Below, piece by piece: positions 6,758-13,307 of a DNA stretch of 17,374 nt. The notes beneath the pieces were generated by a model. The model made no database searches. It was not told the DNA's origin and saw only the letters and a list, made by a program, of their open reading frames with translations. Position 1 is the first letter of the stretch. Each line of letters begins with the position of its first letter. The translations under genes were made by a program, and so were the position numbers. Source of the DNA: CAZLDI01 sp964558415 (lineage in GTDB: Bacteria > Chloroflexota > Dehalococcoidia > SM23-28-2 > RBG-16-64-32); NCBI GenBank assembly GCA_964558415.1, contig CAZLDI010000030.1, positions 1-17,374 of the forward strand. Reading direction: 5' to 3'.

Positions 6758-7243
6758 GTGCGAATCCTGATCGCGACCGGTGTGATTCTGACCGGGGTCT
6801 TATGGGCCGCCTGCGGGGACGACGACGAAGATGGTGGTGCGACCGCGACGCCGGCTGGAACGCCGGCGGCCGCCGGCGACGGTACCGAGATCAACGTCAC
6901 GCTACAGGAATTCTCGGTCGTTCTGGAGACCGATTCGGCTGATGCGGGTGAGATTACGTTCAACGTCGAAAACATCGGGCCAGACGATGTTCACGAGTTT
7001 GTGATCGTCAAGACCGAACTTGAGCCCGATAGCCTCCCAACCGTGGCCGACGGGTCCGCGGACGAGGAAGGCGAGGGCCAGGAGGTGATCGACGAGATAG
7101 AGGATATCCCTGTGGGCGAAACCCAGAGCCTGACGGTGGACCTGGATGCGGGCGCCTACGTCCTTATCTGCAACATCTACGACGAAACCGAAGCGGAGGC
7201 CCACTACGCGGAAGGAATGCGCACCGCATTCACAGTAGAGTAG
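6758..7243 (+). CDS. Cupredoxin-like secreted lipoprotein
   Basis: A 161-residue blue-copper-like protein. Residues 1-18 form a hydrophobic signal segment ending in LWAAC, so C19 is the probable lipidated residue; the lipobox is unusual in having Trp at -3. An acidic, Ala/Pro/Thr-rich linker (20-42) leads to a beta-sandwich domain. Candidate copper ligands are H79 (DVHEFVIV), C138 (YVLICNIYDE), H149 and M154 (HYAEGM). Cys and His are ten residues apart, longer than in most type 1 sites. A role in periplasmic or cell-surface electron transfer or copper handling is likely. The start is GTG: AAAGGAG lies nine bases upstream, while the nearby ATG at 6751 is out of frame. It has its own promoter and a 17-bp dyad upstream. 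The family resemblance is clear; the function is inferred. Confidence 0.82.
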   Translation: MRILIATGVILTGVLWAACGDDDEDGGATATPAGTPAAAGDGTEINVTLQEFSVVLETDSADAGEITFNVENIGPDDVHEFVIVKTELEPDSLPTVADGSADEEGEGQEVIDEIEDIPVGETQSLTVDLDAGAYVLICNIYDETEAEAHYAEGMRTAFTVE

Positions 7244-7378
7244 AGGGGGGTGGGCCTGGGTCGAGAAGCGTAAGGGTCTGTCAGGTTCTGGCCTCGACCG
7301 CCGGGCCGCTTCTTTGACGGAGTGTTGTGGCCGTCCTAAGTGGATCTGAACGATGTGTTTCAGGTCCGCGACGGCTGA
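7244..7378. other. Convergent intergenic region
   Basis: This gap lies between the lipoprotein (+) and the M28-type gene (-) and shows no ORF worth calling. AGAAGCG (7264-7270) can pair with CGCTTCT (7307-7313) across a long loop, and GGTCGAG (7259-7265) with CTCGACC (7293-7299). These two pairings compete. A separate composite hairpin is listed at 7331-7374. Termination for both strands probably happens here, but no T-run proves it. Confidence 0.4.
7331..7374 (-). terminator. Composite hairpin after the M28-type gene
   Basis: Outer arms CCGTC (7331-7335) and GACGG (7370-7374) enclose an 8-bp inner stem, GGATCTGA (7342-7349) with TCAGGTCC (7360-7367), which contains one G-U or mismatch position. 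The loop is ten bases. It begins five bases past the stop of the minus-strand gene. No poly-U follows, so the terminator call is tentative. Confidence 0.3.
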
Positions 7379-8755
7379 TCAGATCGTCGTTGCGGCGACG
7401 CCCTCACGCATGGCCGCCGCGGATCTCCCGCCAGTAGATTCGATGATCCGCACGGTCGCTCGCGTGAGCGGTACGAGGCTCTCTCGATGGATCTTGTCCA
7501 GCGTATCCTGTGAGTCGAACAGGTAGAACGGCGCCGTCAGGAAGTTCACGAGCGGTACGGCCTCCGTGTGGAACGGCCCGCCGTCCGTCGTCGGGTGCGT
7601 CCCGAAGAACGTCGGAGGCAGGATCAGCGAACGGCGGAGGTCCTCGGCCTCAATCGCCTCGCGCACCGCCGCTTCCAGCGCAGGGATGCGGCTGGTGAAC
7701 CACCAGCGGGCCTCCGGCTGTCCTGTTGGCACCAGCCGCCCGTCCAGTTCGACGCATTCGTTGGCCGCGTGCTCGAGGTGCACTTCCAGTACCACGCGCG
7801 CCAGCTCCGCGCGGTGCCGCTCGATGAACGACCAGACGCCGGCGCCGGCAGCCATGTGGCCCGCGTTGAGCAGGAACAGAAGGCGGTGCGGCCGCTCCTG
7901 TATCGTGACTTGCGACCAGTACGCCGCCTGCGCCAGCACGAGAGCGATGCCGGAGGCGTCCTCCACCGCAGACGCCCAGGGGCCATCGTGGTGCGAGCCG
8001 ATGATCACGATATCCTCGTCCGCGCCGGGAAGCTCGGCCACCACGTTGTAGCAGGTCACCGGTTCGCGCACGGAGTCGACGGTCAGGCGCGCGAACACGC
8101 GTCCGGCGGACAGCATCCCGCGCAACCGCTCGCCCTCACTGCCGCTGATCCACACTCCCGGGATAGGCCGCTCAACGGCATCGTAGGGCACATAGTACTC
8201 GTGCGAGTCGGACGGATAGCCCGCGAGCGCGCCGACGAAGGCGACGGCCCCGGCCTCGATAGCGGGCTCCATCACGCGCTGCACATCCGGACCGAACGGC
8301 AGCACGTGCTGTGTGCTCGCGAACGAGGCGTCGGGGTCGAAGCTCCAGGTAGCGCGTGACGCCAGCAAAGCGTGCGGCGGGCGGTTCAGGCGCACGTCGT
8401 AGAGCGCGATCCGGCCGCGGACCTGGCCCGGGTCCGCGGCGTCGTACGGTGTCAGTTCGGCCTCCAGGCCGTCTACCGGGGCGGCGTGCGGCAGCGGGAA
8501 GCAGGGCAGGTCCGGTGATTGCCCTTCGTGACCGTCAGGCCACACGGTCAGCGACCAGCGGCGCGGCTCCCAGTACGGAAGCTCCACCGTCTCCAGCCGC
8601 GCGTTCTCCAACCCGAATTCGCGAAACCGTTCGAGGCAAGACTGCTCGGCCCAGCGGTCCGCGGGGTAGCCGGGGCGGCGAACGCCCTGGCTGAAGATCT
8701 CCTCAATCCAGCCGAATATCCGGGATTCAGACGGGATCAGCTCTTCGCGAAGCAT
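7379..8755 (-). CDS. Divergent M28-family (Zn aminopeptidase-like) protein
   Basis: A 458-residue protein resembling M28 aminopeptidases, with a PA-like insert at about residues 95-225 and the peptidase fold at about 235-440. Recognisable marks are IIGSHHDGPW (H255, D257), VEDASG (265-269) and the terminal DTLDKI (417-422). Other key positions deviate: the usual Glu-Glu pair before GLxGS reads AGHMAAGAG (298-306), the usual NLDM reads HLEH (326-329), and the last zinc His before the D-T pair reads LFDSQDT. Catalysis may therefore be altered or lost. No signal peptide is seen. The open frame continues upstream, but that extension is the antisense of the SDR gene, so the ATG at 8755 is chosen. 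It has no good ribosome binding site; a TTG directly before it and a GTG further up are alternatives. It is the third gene of a minus-strand cluster, 44 nt after the SDR. Confidence 0.75.
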   Translation of the reverse strand: MLREELIPSESRIFGWIEEIFSQGVRRPGYPADRWAEQSCLERFREFGLENARLETVELPYWEPRRWSLTVWPDGHEGQSPDLPCFPLPHAAPVDGLEAELTPYDAADPGQVRGRIALYDVRLNRPPHALLASRATWSFDPDASFASTQHVLPFGPDVQRVMEPAIEAGAVAFVGALAGYPSDSHEYYVPYDAVERPIPGVWISGSEGERLRGMLSAGRVFARLTVDSVREPVTCYNVVAELPGADEDIVIIGSHHDGPWASAVEDASGIALVLAQAAYWSQVTIQERPHRLLFLLNAGHMAAGAGVWSFIERHRAELARVVLEVHLEHAANECVELDGRLVPTGQPEARWWFTSRIPALEAAVREAIEAEDLRRSLILPPTFFGTHPTTDGGPFHTEAVPLVNFLTAPFYLFDSQDTLDKIHRESLVPLTRATVRIIESTGGRSAAAMREGVAATTI

Positions 8756-8799
8756 CAATCTACAGGGCGCAGTTGCCAGCAGGCCAGGCTTCTGACCCA

Positions 8800-9762
8800 C
8801 TACAACGAAAAGCGCTCTCCTACCAGCTCTTCGCTTCGCGCCCAGAGCGCCTCGGCGTGCTGCGGATCGACGGCGTAGGCACGCACGCCGGTGCGGGCAA
8901 CTGGATCGTCCGTTGGTGCTGCCACGCCGCAGTCCTCGCAGTAGCGGCCGCCCATCTCCTCCGCGTCCGCTACGATCGCTGCCCACACCGAGGTAGCGGC
9001 GCCTTCGGGCACTGACTTGAAGCTGATGGGCCCGCTGGAGGGGCTGCGCTGAATCAGCAGCTGTACCGTCTCCCCCGTCAGGTGGCGGCCCAGCTCGGTC
9101 TGGATGCCGCCGGGGTGCACGGCGCAGGCACGGACGCCGCGGTCGCGCAGTCTGCGGTCCAGCGCCACGGCGAACAGCGAGTTGGCCGTCTTCGCGCGAC
9201 CGTAAGCCACCCACGGATCGTAGGGTGTACGTTCGAAGCCGGGGTCGTCGAGGTCTACGTCAGACATGCGGTGCCCCGAAGAAGATAGCACCACCACGCG
9301 GCCGGGGGCGCCCGCTATCAGGAGCGGGATCAACCGGTTGACGAGGACAAAATGCCCGAGGTGGTTGGTCCCGAACTGAGTCTCGAATCCATCCTCAGTC
9401 GTGCCCTGAGGACAGGCCATCACCCCGGCGTTGGCGATCACGACGTTCAGAGGCTTCCCTTCGGCAAGCAACCGGCCGGCGCAGGCGCGCACGCTGGCCA
9501 GCGACGCCAGGTCCAGCTCACACAGCTCCACACTGGCGCTCGGAGCGGCATCGGCCCTGACAGCGCCTGCGGCTCGCTCGCCCTTGGCGAGGTCGCGAAC
9601 GGCCATGACGACGCCGGCTCCGCGCGCGGCGAGCGCCCGCGCCGTCTCGGCGCCGAGCCCGGCAGAGGCACCGGTGACAAGAACGCGCTTTCCGGCCAGG
9701 TCGTGGCCCTCGAGCAGTTCGTCGGTCGTCGTCTGGGGCCCGTATCTCACCTGGTTGCTCAT
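8800..9762 (-). CDS. Short-chain dehydrogenase/reductase, retinol dehydrogenase-like
   Basis: A 320-residue NAD(P)-dependent classical SDR. Motifs: TGASAGLG (30-37) for cofactor binding, NAG (111-113), the serine cluster VVVLSSSGH (157-164), and the catalytic Y187-x-x-x-K191 in AYGRAK. The HPGGIQTELGRHL segment (216-228) and total length match the retinol dehydrogenase/WW-domain oxidoreductase-like group. A basic residue after the second strand (VMAVRDL, R56) suggests NADP. The start at 9762 is fixed by AGGAGGT just upstream and by an ATGA overlap with the end of the serine hydrolase gene, implying coupled translation. An in-frame ATG 13 codons earlier lacks that support. The C-terminal CEDCGV pair of cysteines is probably incidental. 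Substrate is unknown, likely a hydrophobic alcohol or carbonyl compound. Confidence 0.9.
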   Translation of the reverse strand: MSNQVRYGPQTTTDELLEGHDLAGKRVLVTGASAGLGAETARALAARGAGVVMAVRDLAKGERAAGAVRADAAPSASVELCELDLASLASVRACAGRLLAEGKPLNVVIANAGVMACPQGTTEDGFETQFGTNHLGHFVLVNRLIPLLIAGAPGRVVVLSSSGHRMSDVDLDDPGFERTPYDPWVAYGRAKTANSLFAVALDRRLRDRGVRACAVHPGGIQTELGRHLTGETVQLLIQRSPSSGPISFKSVPEGAATSVWAAIVADAEEMGGRYCEDCGVAAPTDDPVARTGVRAYAVDPQHAEALWARSEELVGERFSL

Positions 9763-10958
9763 GCCACCTCCTGGCGCACAACGGGCTGATCCAGCGCACA
9801 CACCCCAGCCAGACTGCTGATCGCCGTGATCCGCCGCCCGATCGTCATCCAGTCGTTGAAGCCGTTGGTGCAGTAGCCCAGCGAGATCCCCGTGTCCGGG
9901 TCTCCCCAGGCGATCTGACCGCCCGCGCCGGCGTGTCCAAACGCCCGGCCGGAGACCGTCCGCCCAAAGCCGCGCATGTAGGCGTTGCCGTCGTCGCCGG
10001 CCACACCGACGCTCAGCGCGCGGTGGATGGGCATTCCCAGGTTCGGCTCCTTGTGGTGCTCCCTGGTCCGCACCTTTGTGGCGAACTCGATCGTCTCCGG
10101 CTTGATCACCCGCTTGCCGTCGAGCGTCTCGCCGCCGTTCAGCAGCGGTTGGTAGAACAGCGCCAGCTCCGCCGCTGACGCGACGCCTCCGGCGCCGGGA
10201 ACCCCAACCCGCCGTCCCACCGCGTCGTTGAAGCGCAGGATCGCCTCCGGCGTCACCTCTCCCCAGCCGCCCGGTGGCGGCACGATCTCCCCGACGTGAC
10301 AGACTGCCGCGACGCGCCCGTCATACTCCTTCGGTTGTCCCACGAACAGCTCGTTCAGCCCCATCGGCCCCGTAACCCGCTCGCGGATGAACTTGCGGAA
10401 GTCCTCGCCGGTCCGCTGGTAGATGATTTCCGAAAGCACCCAGTGCGCGGACGTCGGGTGGTACTCCCAGCGGCTGTCCGGCTCCCAATTCAGCCGCCAG
10501 CGCGAGAACGCCTCCAGCAGCTGTTCGCGGCCGTCGCGCCAGCGGTCCGGCGCGAACGGCGCCTGCGGGAAGCCCGATGTGTGCAGCAGCACCTGCTCTA
10601 CCGTCACGACGTCCTTGCCGTTGGTCCCGAACTCCGGGATGATATCCGACACTCTCTCGTCCAATCGCAGCAGGCCGTCTTCCAGGAGTAGCCAGACCGC
10701 CACACCGACGATCGCCTTCGTGGACGAGAAGATGCCGTACAGCGTCTCCTCGGTGGCCGGCTTCTCCTCGCCGCCCTGCACGGCGCGACCGAACGTCCGC
10801 ATGCCCGCAATCTTCCCGTTGCGCGCGACGGCGACCTGCGCGCTCGGCAGCTTTCCCTCATCGACGTCGCGTTTGGCTCGCGCGAACACGGCCTCCAGCC
10901 TCTCCGGATCGATGCCCATATCCTCGGGCTTGGCGGCGACGAACTTCTTGTTGATCAC
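9759..10958 (-). CDS. Beta-lactamase-fold serine hydrolase, second copy
   Basis: A 399-residue member of the class C beta-lactamase-like superfamily. Numbered from the GTG at 10958, the nucleophile motif is S78-S-T-K81 in GIFSSTKAIV, the tyrosine motif is Y166 in WEYHPTSAHW, and the third motif is H342-A-G344 in FGHAGAGG. No signal peptide is visible. The start needs care: a GTG at 10964 adds two residues but lies one base from AGGAGG (10971-10966), while the GTG at 10958 sits seven bases from it, so 10958 is preferred. It leads a minus-strand set with the SDR (ATGA overlap) and the M28-type gene. A perfect TATAAT box lies upstream. Esterase or amidase-like hydrolysis is likely; true beta-lactam resistance is not supported by the HAG motif. 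Confidence 0.87.
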   Translation of the reverse strand: MINKKFVAAKPEDMGIDPERLEAVFARAKRDVDEGKLPSAQVAVARNGKIAGMRTFGRAVQGGEEKPATEETLYGIFSSTKAIVGVAVWLLLEDGLLRLDERVSDIIPEFGTNGKDVVTVEQVLLHTSGFPQAPFAPDRWRDGREQLLEAFSRWRLNWEPDSRWEYHPTSAHWVLSEIIYQRTGEDFRKFIRERVTGPMGLNELFVGQPKEYDGRVAAVCHVGEIVPPPGGWGEVTPEAILRFNDAVGRRVGVPGAGGVASAAELALFYQPLLNGGETLDGKRVIKPETIEFATKVRTREHHKEPNLGMPIHRALSVGVAGDDGNAYMRGFGRTVSGRAFGHAGAGGQIAWGDPDTGISLGYCTNGFNDWMTIGRRITAISSLAGVCALDQPVVRQEVA

Positions 10959-10985
10959 TGGCACACCTCCTGTTGACCGGCGCTT

Positions 10986-10991
10986 ATTATA
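10986..10991 (-). promoter_or_regulatory. Consensus -10 box for the minus-strand hydrolase operon
   Basis: On the minus strand 10991-10986 reads TATAAT, a perfect -10. Transcription would begin near 10979, just before AGGAGG (10971-10966). The -35 is weak: the nearest GACA-containing hexamer (11017-11012) lies 20 nt away. The position within the divergent gap suits the serine hydrolase-SDR-M28 set. Confidence 0.5.
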
Positions 10992-11006
10992 CGGTAGCGC
11001 GAGCCG

Positions 11007-11035
11007 TTTACTGTCGCGGCGGTGTGGTCTAAGCT
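11007..11035 (+). promoter_or_regulatory. Candidate promoter of the alcohol dehydrogenase gene
   Basis: TTTACT (11007-11012), a 17-nt spacer and TAAGCT (11030-11035) form a moderate sigma-70-like promoter. An alternative -10, TAAACT, overlaps at 11035-11040. The leader would contain GAGAGGAG (11053-11060) before the ATG at 11068. It shares a gap of about 110 nt with the divergent operon promoter, so joint regulation is possible. Confidence 0.35.
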
Positions 11036-11067
11036 AAACTTCCCACGCAAGCGAGAGGAGCAGAAAC

Positions 11068-12150
11068 ATGAAGGCTGCCGTCTTCCGAGGAATCAACGAA
11101 CCGCTTAGCATCGAAGAGATCGACGTCGGGAAACCGATGGCGCGCGAGGTGCTGGTGCGCACGGTGGCCAGCGGCGTCTGCCACAGCGACCTGCACTTCG
11201 TTGAGGGGCTCTGGCCGTTTCCCGTCCCCGGCGTGCTCGGCCACGAGGCTGCCGGCATCGTGGAGGAAGTGGGGGAGCAGGTCACCTACGTCAAGGCGGG
11301 CGACCACGTCATTGCCTGCCTCTCGGTATTCTGCGGGCACTGCGACTGGTGCCTGACCGGCCACCCCAACCTCTGCGCCAATCCGGAAACCCGCCGCGGC
11401 CCTTCCGATCCGCCGCGGCTATCTCAGAACGGCAGCCCCATTAATCAGTTCGCCAACGTCTCCGGGTACGCTGAAAAGATGCTGCTGCACGAGAACGCGC
11501 TCGTCAAGATCCGTGAGGACATGCCGCTGGAGGCCGCGGCGCTGATCGGCTGCGGCGTCACCACCGGCGTCGGCGCCGCGCTCAACACCGCGAAAGTCGC
11601 GCCCGGCTCTACGGTCGCGGTCTTTGGCGCCGGCGGCGTCGGCCTGGCGGTGATCCAGGGCGCGCGCATCGCCGGCGCGCGCATGATCATCGCGGTGGAT
11701 ATGCTCGAAAACAAGCTGGCCACGGCTCGCGAACTCGGAGCGACCCACATCGTCGACGCCTCTTCCCGCGATCCCGTGGATGCGATCAGGGAGATGACGA
11801 ACGGCGGCGCGGACTACGCGTTCGAGGCGATCGGCCTGAAAACAGCGGCCGAGCAAGCCTTCAACTGCCTCAACACCGGCGGCACGGCAACCATCATCGG
11901 CATGATCCCGATCGGCCAGAGGGTGGAGATTGAGGCGCGTATGCTCCTGAGCGAGCGCAAGATGCAGGGCAGCATCATGGGCTCCAACCGCTTCCGCGTG
12001 GACATGCCGAAATACATCGACTTTTACCTGCAGGGCCGCCTCAAGCTGGACGAGATGATCACGCGCACGGGCCGCCTGGAAGACGTGAACGACGCCTTCC
12101 GCGCGATGAAGGAGGGTGAGGTCGCCCGTACGGTGTTGACGTTCGGCTGA
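11068..12150 (+). CDS. Zinc-dependent alcohol dehydrogenase, MDR superfamily
   Basis: A 360-residue NAD-dependent zinc alcohol dehydrogenase related to the class III/aryl-alcohol branch. Catalytic zinc ligands are C38 (GVCHSD), H59 with E60 (LGHEAAG) and C162 (IGCGVTTG). The structural zinc lobe has the four cysteines C89, C92, C95 and C103. The Rossmann motif FGAGGVG spans 186-192, and the acidic residue D211 after the second strand favours NAD over NADP. All key residues are present, so it should be active. The start follows GAGAGGAG at 11053-11060. It is divergent from the serine hydrolase operon and ends seven bases from the convergent O-methyltransferase stop. Substrate may be a primary or aromatic alcohol; the neighbours do not settle it. 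Confidence 0.92.
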   Translation: MKAAVFRGINEPLSIEEIDVGKPMAREVLVRTVASGVCHSDLHFVEGLWPFPVPGVLGHEAAGIVEEVGEQVTYVKAGDHVIACLSVFCGHCDWCLTGHPNLCANPETRRGPSDPPRLSQNGSPINQFANVSGYAEKMLLHENALVKIREDMPLEAAALIGCGVTTGVGAALNTAKVAPGSTVAVFGAGGVGLAVIQGARIAGARMIIAVDMLENKLATARELGATHIVDASSRDPVDAIREMTNGGADYAFEAIGLKTAAEQAFNCLNTGGTATIIGMIPIGQRVEIEARMLLSERKMQGSIMGSNRFRVDMPKYIDFYLQGRLKLDEMITRTGRLEDVNDAFRAMKEGEVARTVLTFG

Positions 12151-12157
12151 TGTAGAC

Positions 12158-12796
12158 CTAGCGGCGGCGCACCAGCATGACCCCGTCTCGAACGGTCAGC
12201 ACCACCTGCGTCACCCGCTGGTCGCGTGAGACGTGTTCGTTAAACGCCACGATCGCGCGATCGCGTTCGTCCTTGGGATCCAGCACGCGCCCGCTCCAGA
12301 GCACGTTGTCGACAACGACGGTCCCGCGCGGCGAGAGCAGCCGTAGCGCCTCCTCGTAGTAGTTGATGTAGTTCTCCTTGTCCGCGTCGATGAACACCAA
12401 GTCGAAGCCCGGTTCCAACGCCTTCATCGACTCCAGGGCCGGCCCCTCAGCGATCCGGATCTTGTCTCCGTGCGGGCTTCGAGCAAAGAAACCACGCGCG
12501 ATTTCGACCGCCTTCGGGTCGATCTCGCAGGTGACCAGCTCCCCATCGTCAGGCAGTGCCGCCGCCATCATCTGAGCGCTGAACCCTGTAAACATTCCCA
12601 CCTCAAGCACGCGCTGGGCGCCCGTCGCCGCGATCAGCATCTGAAGAAGCGTGCCCTCAAGCTGCCCGGACAGCATCCGTGCCAGCGGCCCCAGCTTCTC
12701 CTGCGTAACCGCAGTCAACTCCTCCAGTAACGGCGGCAACGGTGTCGAATGCGCCATCGCGTAGCGCTCAATCTCTTCTGGTACAAGCGTAAGCAT
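12158..12796 (-). CDS. SAM-dependent O-methyltransferase, CCoAOMT/COMT-like
   Basis: A 212-residue class I methyltransferase of the cation-dependent O-methyltransferase family, which methylates catechol-type hydroxyls using S-adenosylmethionine. The SAM-binding motif is VLEVGMFTGFSA (63-74), with the acidic strand end CEIDP (90-94). The metal ligands are conserved: D137 in FIDADKENY, and D163-N164 in VVDNVLW. The N-terminal helix (about 1-45) matches bacterial relatives, and length is normal. The ATG at 12796 is preceded by AAGGAGGT (12808-12801). A TATAAT box about 120 nt upstream on the same strand overlaps a small dyad near the divergent helix-turn-helix gene. A role in phenolic metabolism or detoxification is inferred. 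Confidence 0.9.
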   Translation of the reverse strand: MLTLVPEEIERYAMAHSTPLPPLLEELTAVTQEKLGPLARMLSGQLEGTLLQMLIAATGAQRVLEVGMFTGFSAQMMAAALPDDGELVTCEIDPKAVEIARGFFARSPHGDKIRIAEGPALESMKALEPGFDLVFIDADKENYINYYEEALRLLSPRGTVVVDNVLWSGRVLDPKDERDRAIVAFNEHVSRDQRVTQVVLTVRDGVMLVRRR

Positions 12797-12995
12797 CGCA
12801 ACCTCCTTCGGGTTATGTCATCTTGAACGGAGCGGGGAGTGTAGAGGAAGGGGAGGGGGTAGGCGACTCCCGATCCCGCTGAGCCTCATCCTTCCGACGC
12901 TCCCAGGCCCGGCCATTATATCTAAACCAGATAGCAACTTTACTCCAGTGTGCCACCATGGGCTCGAACCGATGTACAGGTTGGAGGATATGAAG
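12797..12995. promoter_or_regulatory. Divergent control region with dyad and consensus -10
   Basis: The region separates the O-methyltransferase (-) from the helix-turn-helix gene (+). TATCT (12919-12923) and AGATA (12929-12933) form a dyad with a 5-nt centre. A minus-strand TATAAT (12920-12915) overlaps its left arm by two bases. A near-pure purine tract lies at 12831-12862. GGAGG (12983-12987) is the ribosome binding site for the + gene. A weak + promoter may use TATATC near 12917. No ORF is supported here. Confidence 0.45.
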
Positions 12996-13259
12996 ATGGA
13001 AGCTTATGAACTGCGAAGGCTGCGCATCGCGCACGGCCTGATGCCCAACGAACTGGCCCGTCTCGTCGGAGTTGCCGCCGAAGACGTCTACGCCTGGGAA
13101 GCGCCCCCGTCCAGTCCGCACGCAGCGCCTATCACCCCGGACGCGCGCCGCGTCATTCTGCGCGAGCTCACCCTCTGGCGAGACGCCCGTCACCGGACCG
13201 ACCCGCCGCTGACTCCCGCTTTCGTCGCCCGGCTTCAGCTGGCCGCCGCCTACTCATAA
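12996..13259 (+). CDS. Small XRE-like helix-turn-helix protein
   Basis: An 87-residue protein whose N-terminal half resembles an XRE/Cro helix-turn-helix: ELRRLRIAHGLMPNELARLVGV, split as ELRRLRIAHG and LMPNELARLVGV, followed by AAEDVYAWE. This matches the common pattern of LRxxRxxxGLTQxELAxxLGV ending in WE. The second half (about 45-87) is Arg-rich and unassigned. ATGs at 12948, 12972 and 12990 are in frame, but GGAGG at 12983-12987 gives proper spacing (8 nt) only to 12996. A dyad at 12919-12933 upstream could be its own operator and would also cover the methyltransferase promoter. No partner toxin is adjacent, so a stand-alone transcription regulator is more likely than an antitoxin. Moderate certainty. 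Confidence 0.65.
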   Translation: MEAYELRRLRIAHGLMPNELARLVGVAAEDVYAWEAPPSSPHAAPITPDARRVILRELTLWRDARHRTDPPLTPAFVARLQLAAAYS

Positions 13260-13280
13260 GGGCAGGGCTAGCCCTGCCCT
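13259..13280. terminator. Perfect 22-bp palindrome between convergent genes
   Basis: Positions 13259-13280 are a perfect palindrome, with arms AGGGCAGGGCT and AGCCCTGCCCT, starting on the last base of the TAA stop. As RNA it can form a 9-bp stem with a CTAG loop on either strand. No T-run follows on either side. It could act as a bidirectional, U-less terminator or mRNA end, or be one copy of a dispersed palindrome. Confidence 0.5.
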
Positions 13281-13307
13281 GTGCGGTGAGCGGACCCCCA
13301 TCGGGCC

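Noticed and set aside
6673..6942. Plus-strand frame starting before the lipoprotein, including the ATG at 6751
   Set aside because: It is out of frame with the cupredoxin domain and its translation is Arg/Asp-rich without homology; the GTG at 6758 fits the ribosome binding site.
8756..9214. N-terminal extension of the M28-type frame
   Set aside because: Its Arg/Gly-rich translation is the wrong frame of the SDR gene on the same strand, so the gene starts at 8755.
12813..13193. 126-codon minus-strand frame across the divergent gap
   Set aside because: It lies opposite the helix-turn-helix gene, has no ribosome binding site I can see and no family resemblance.
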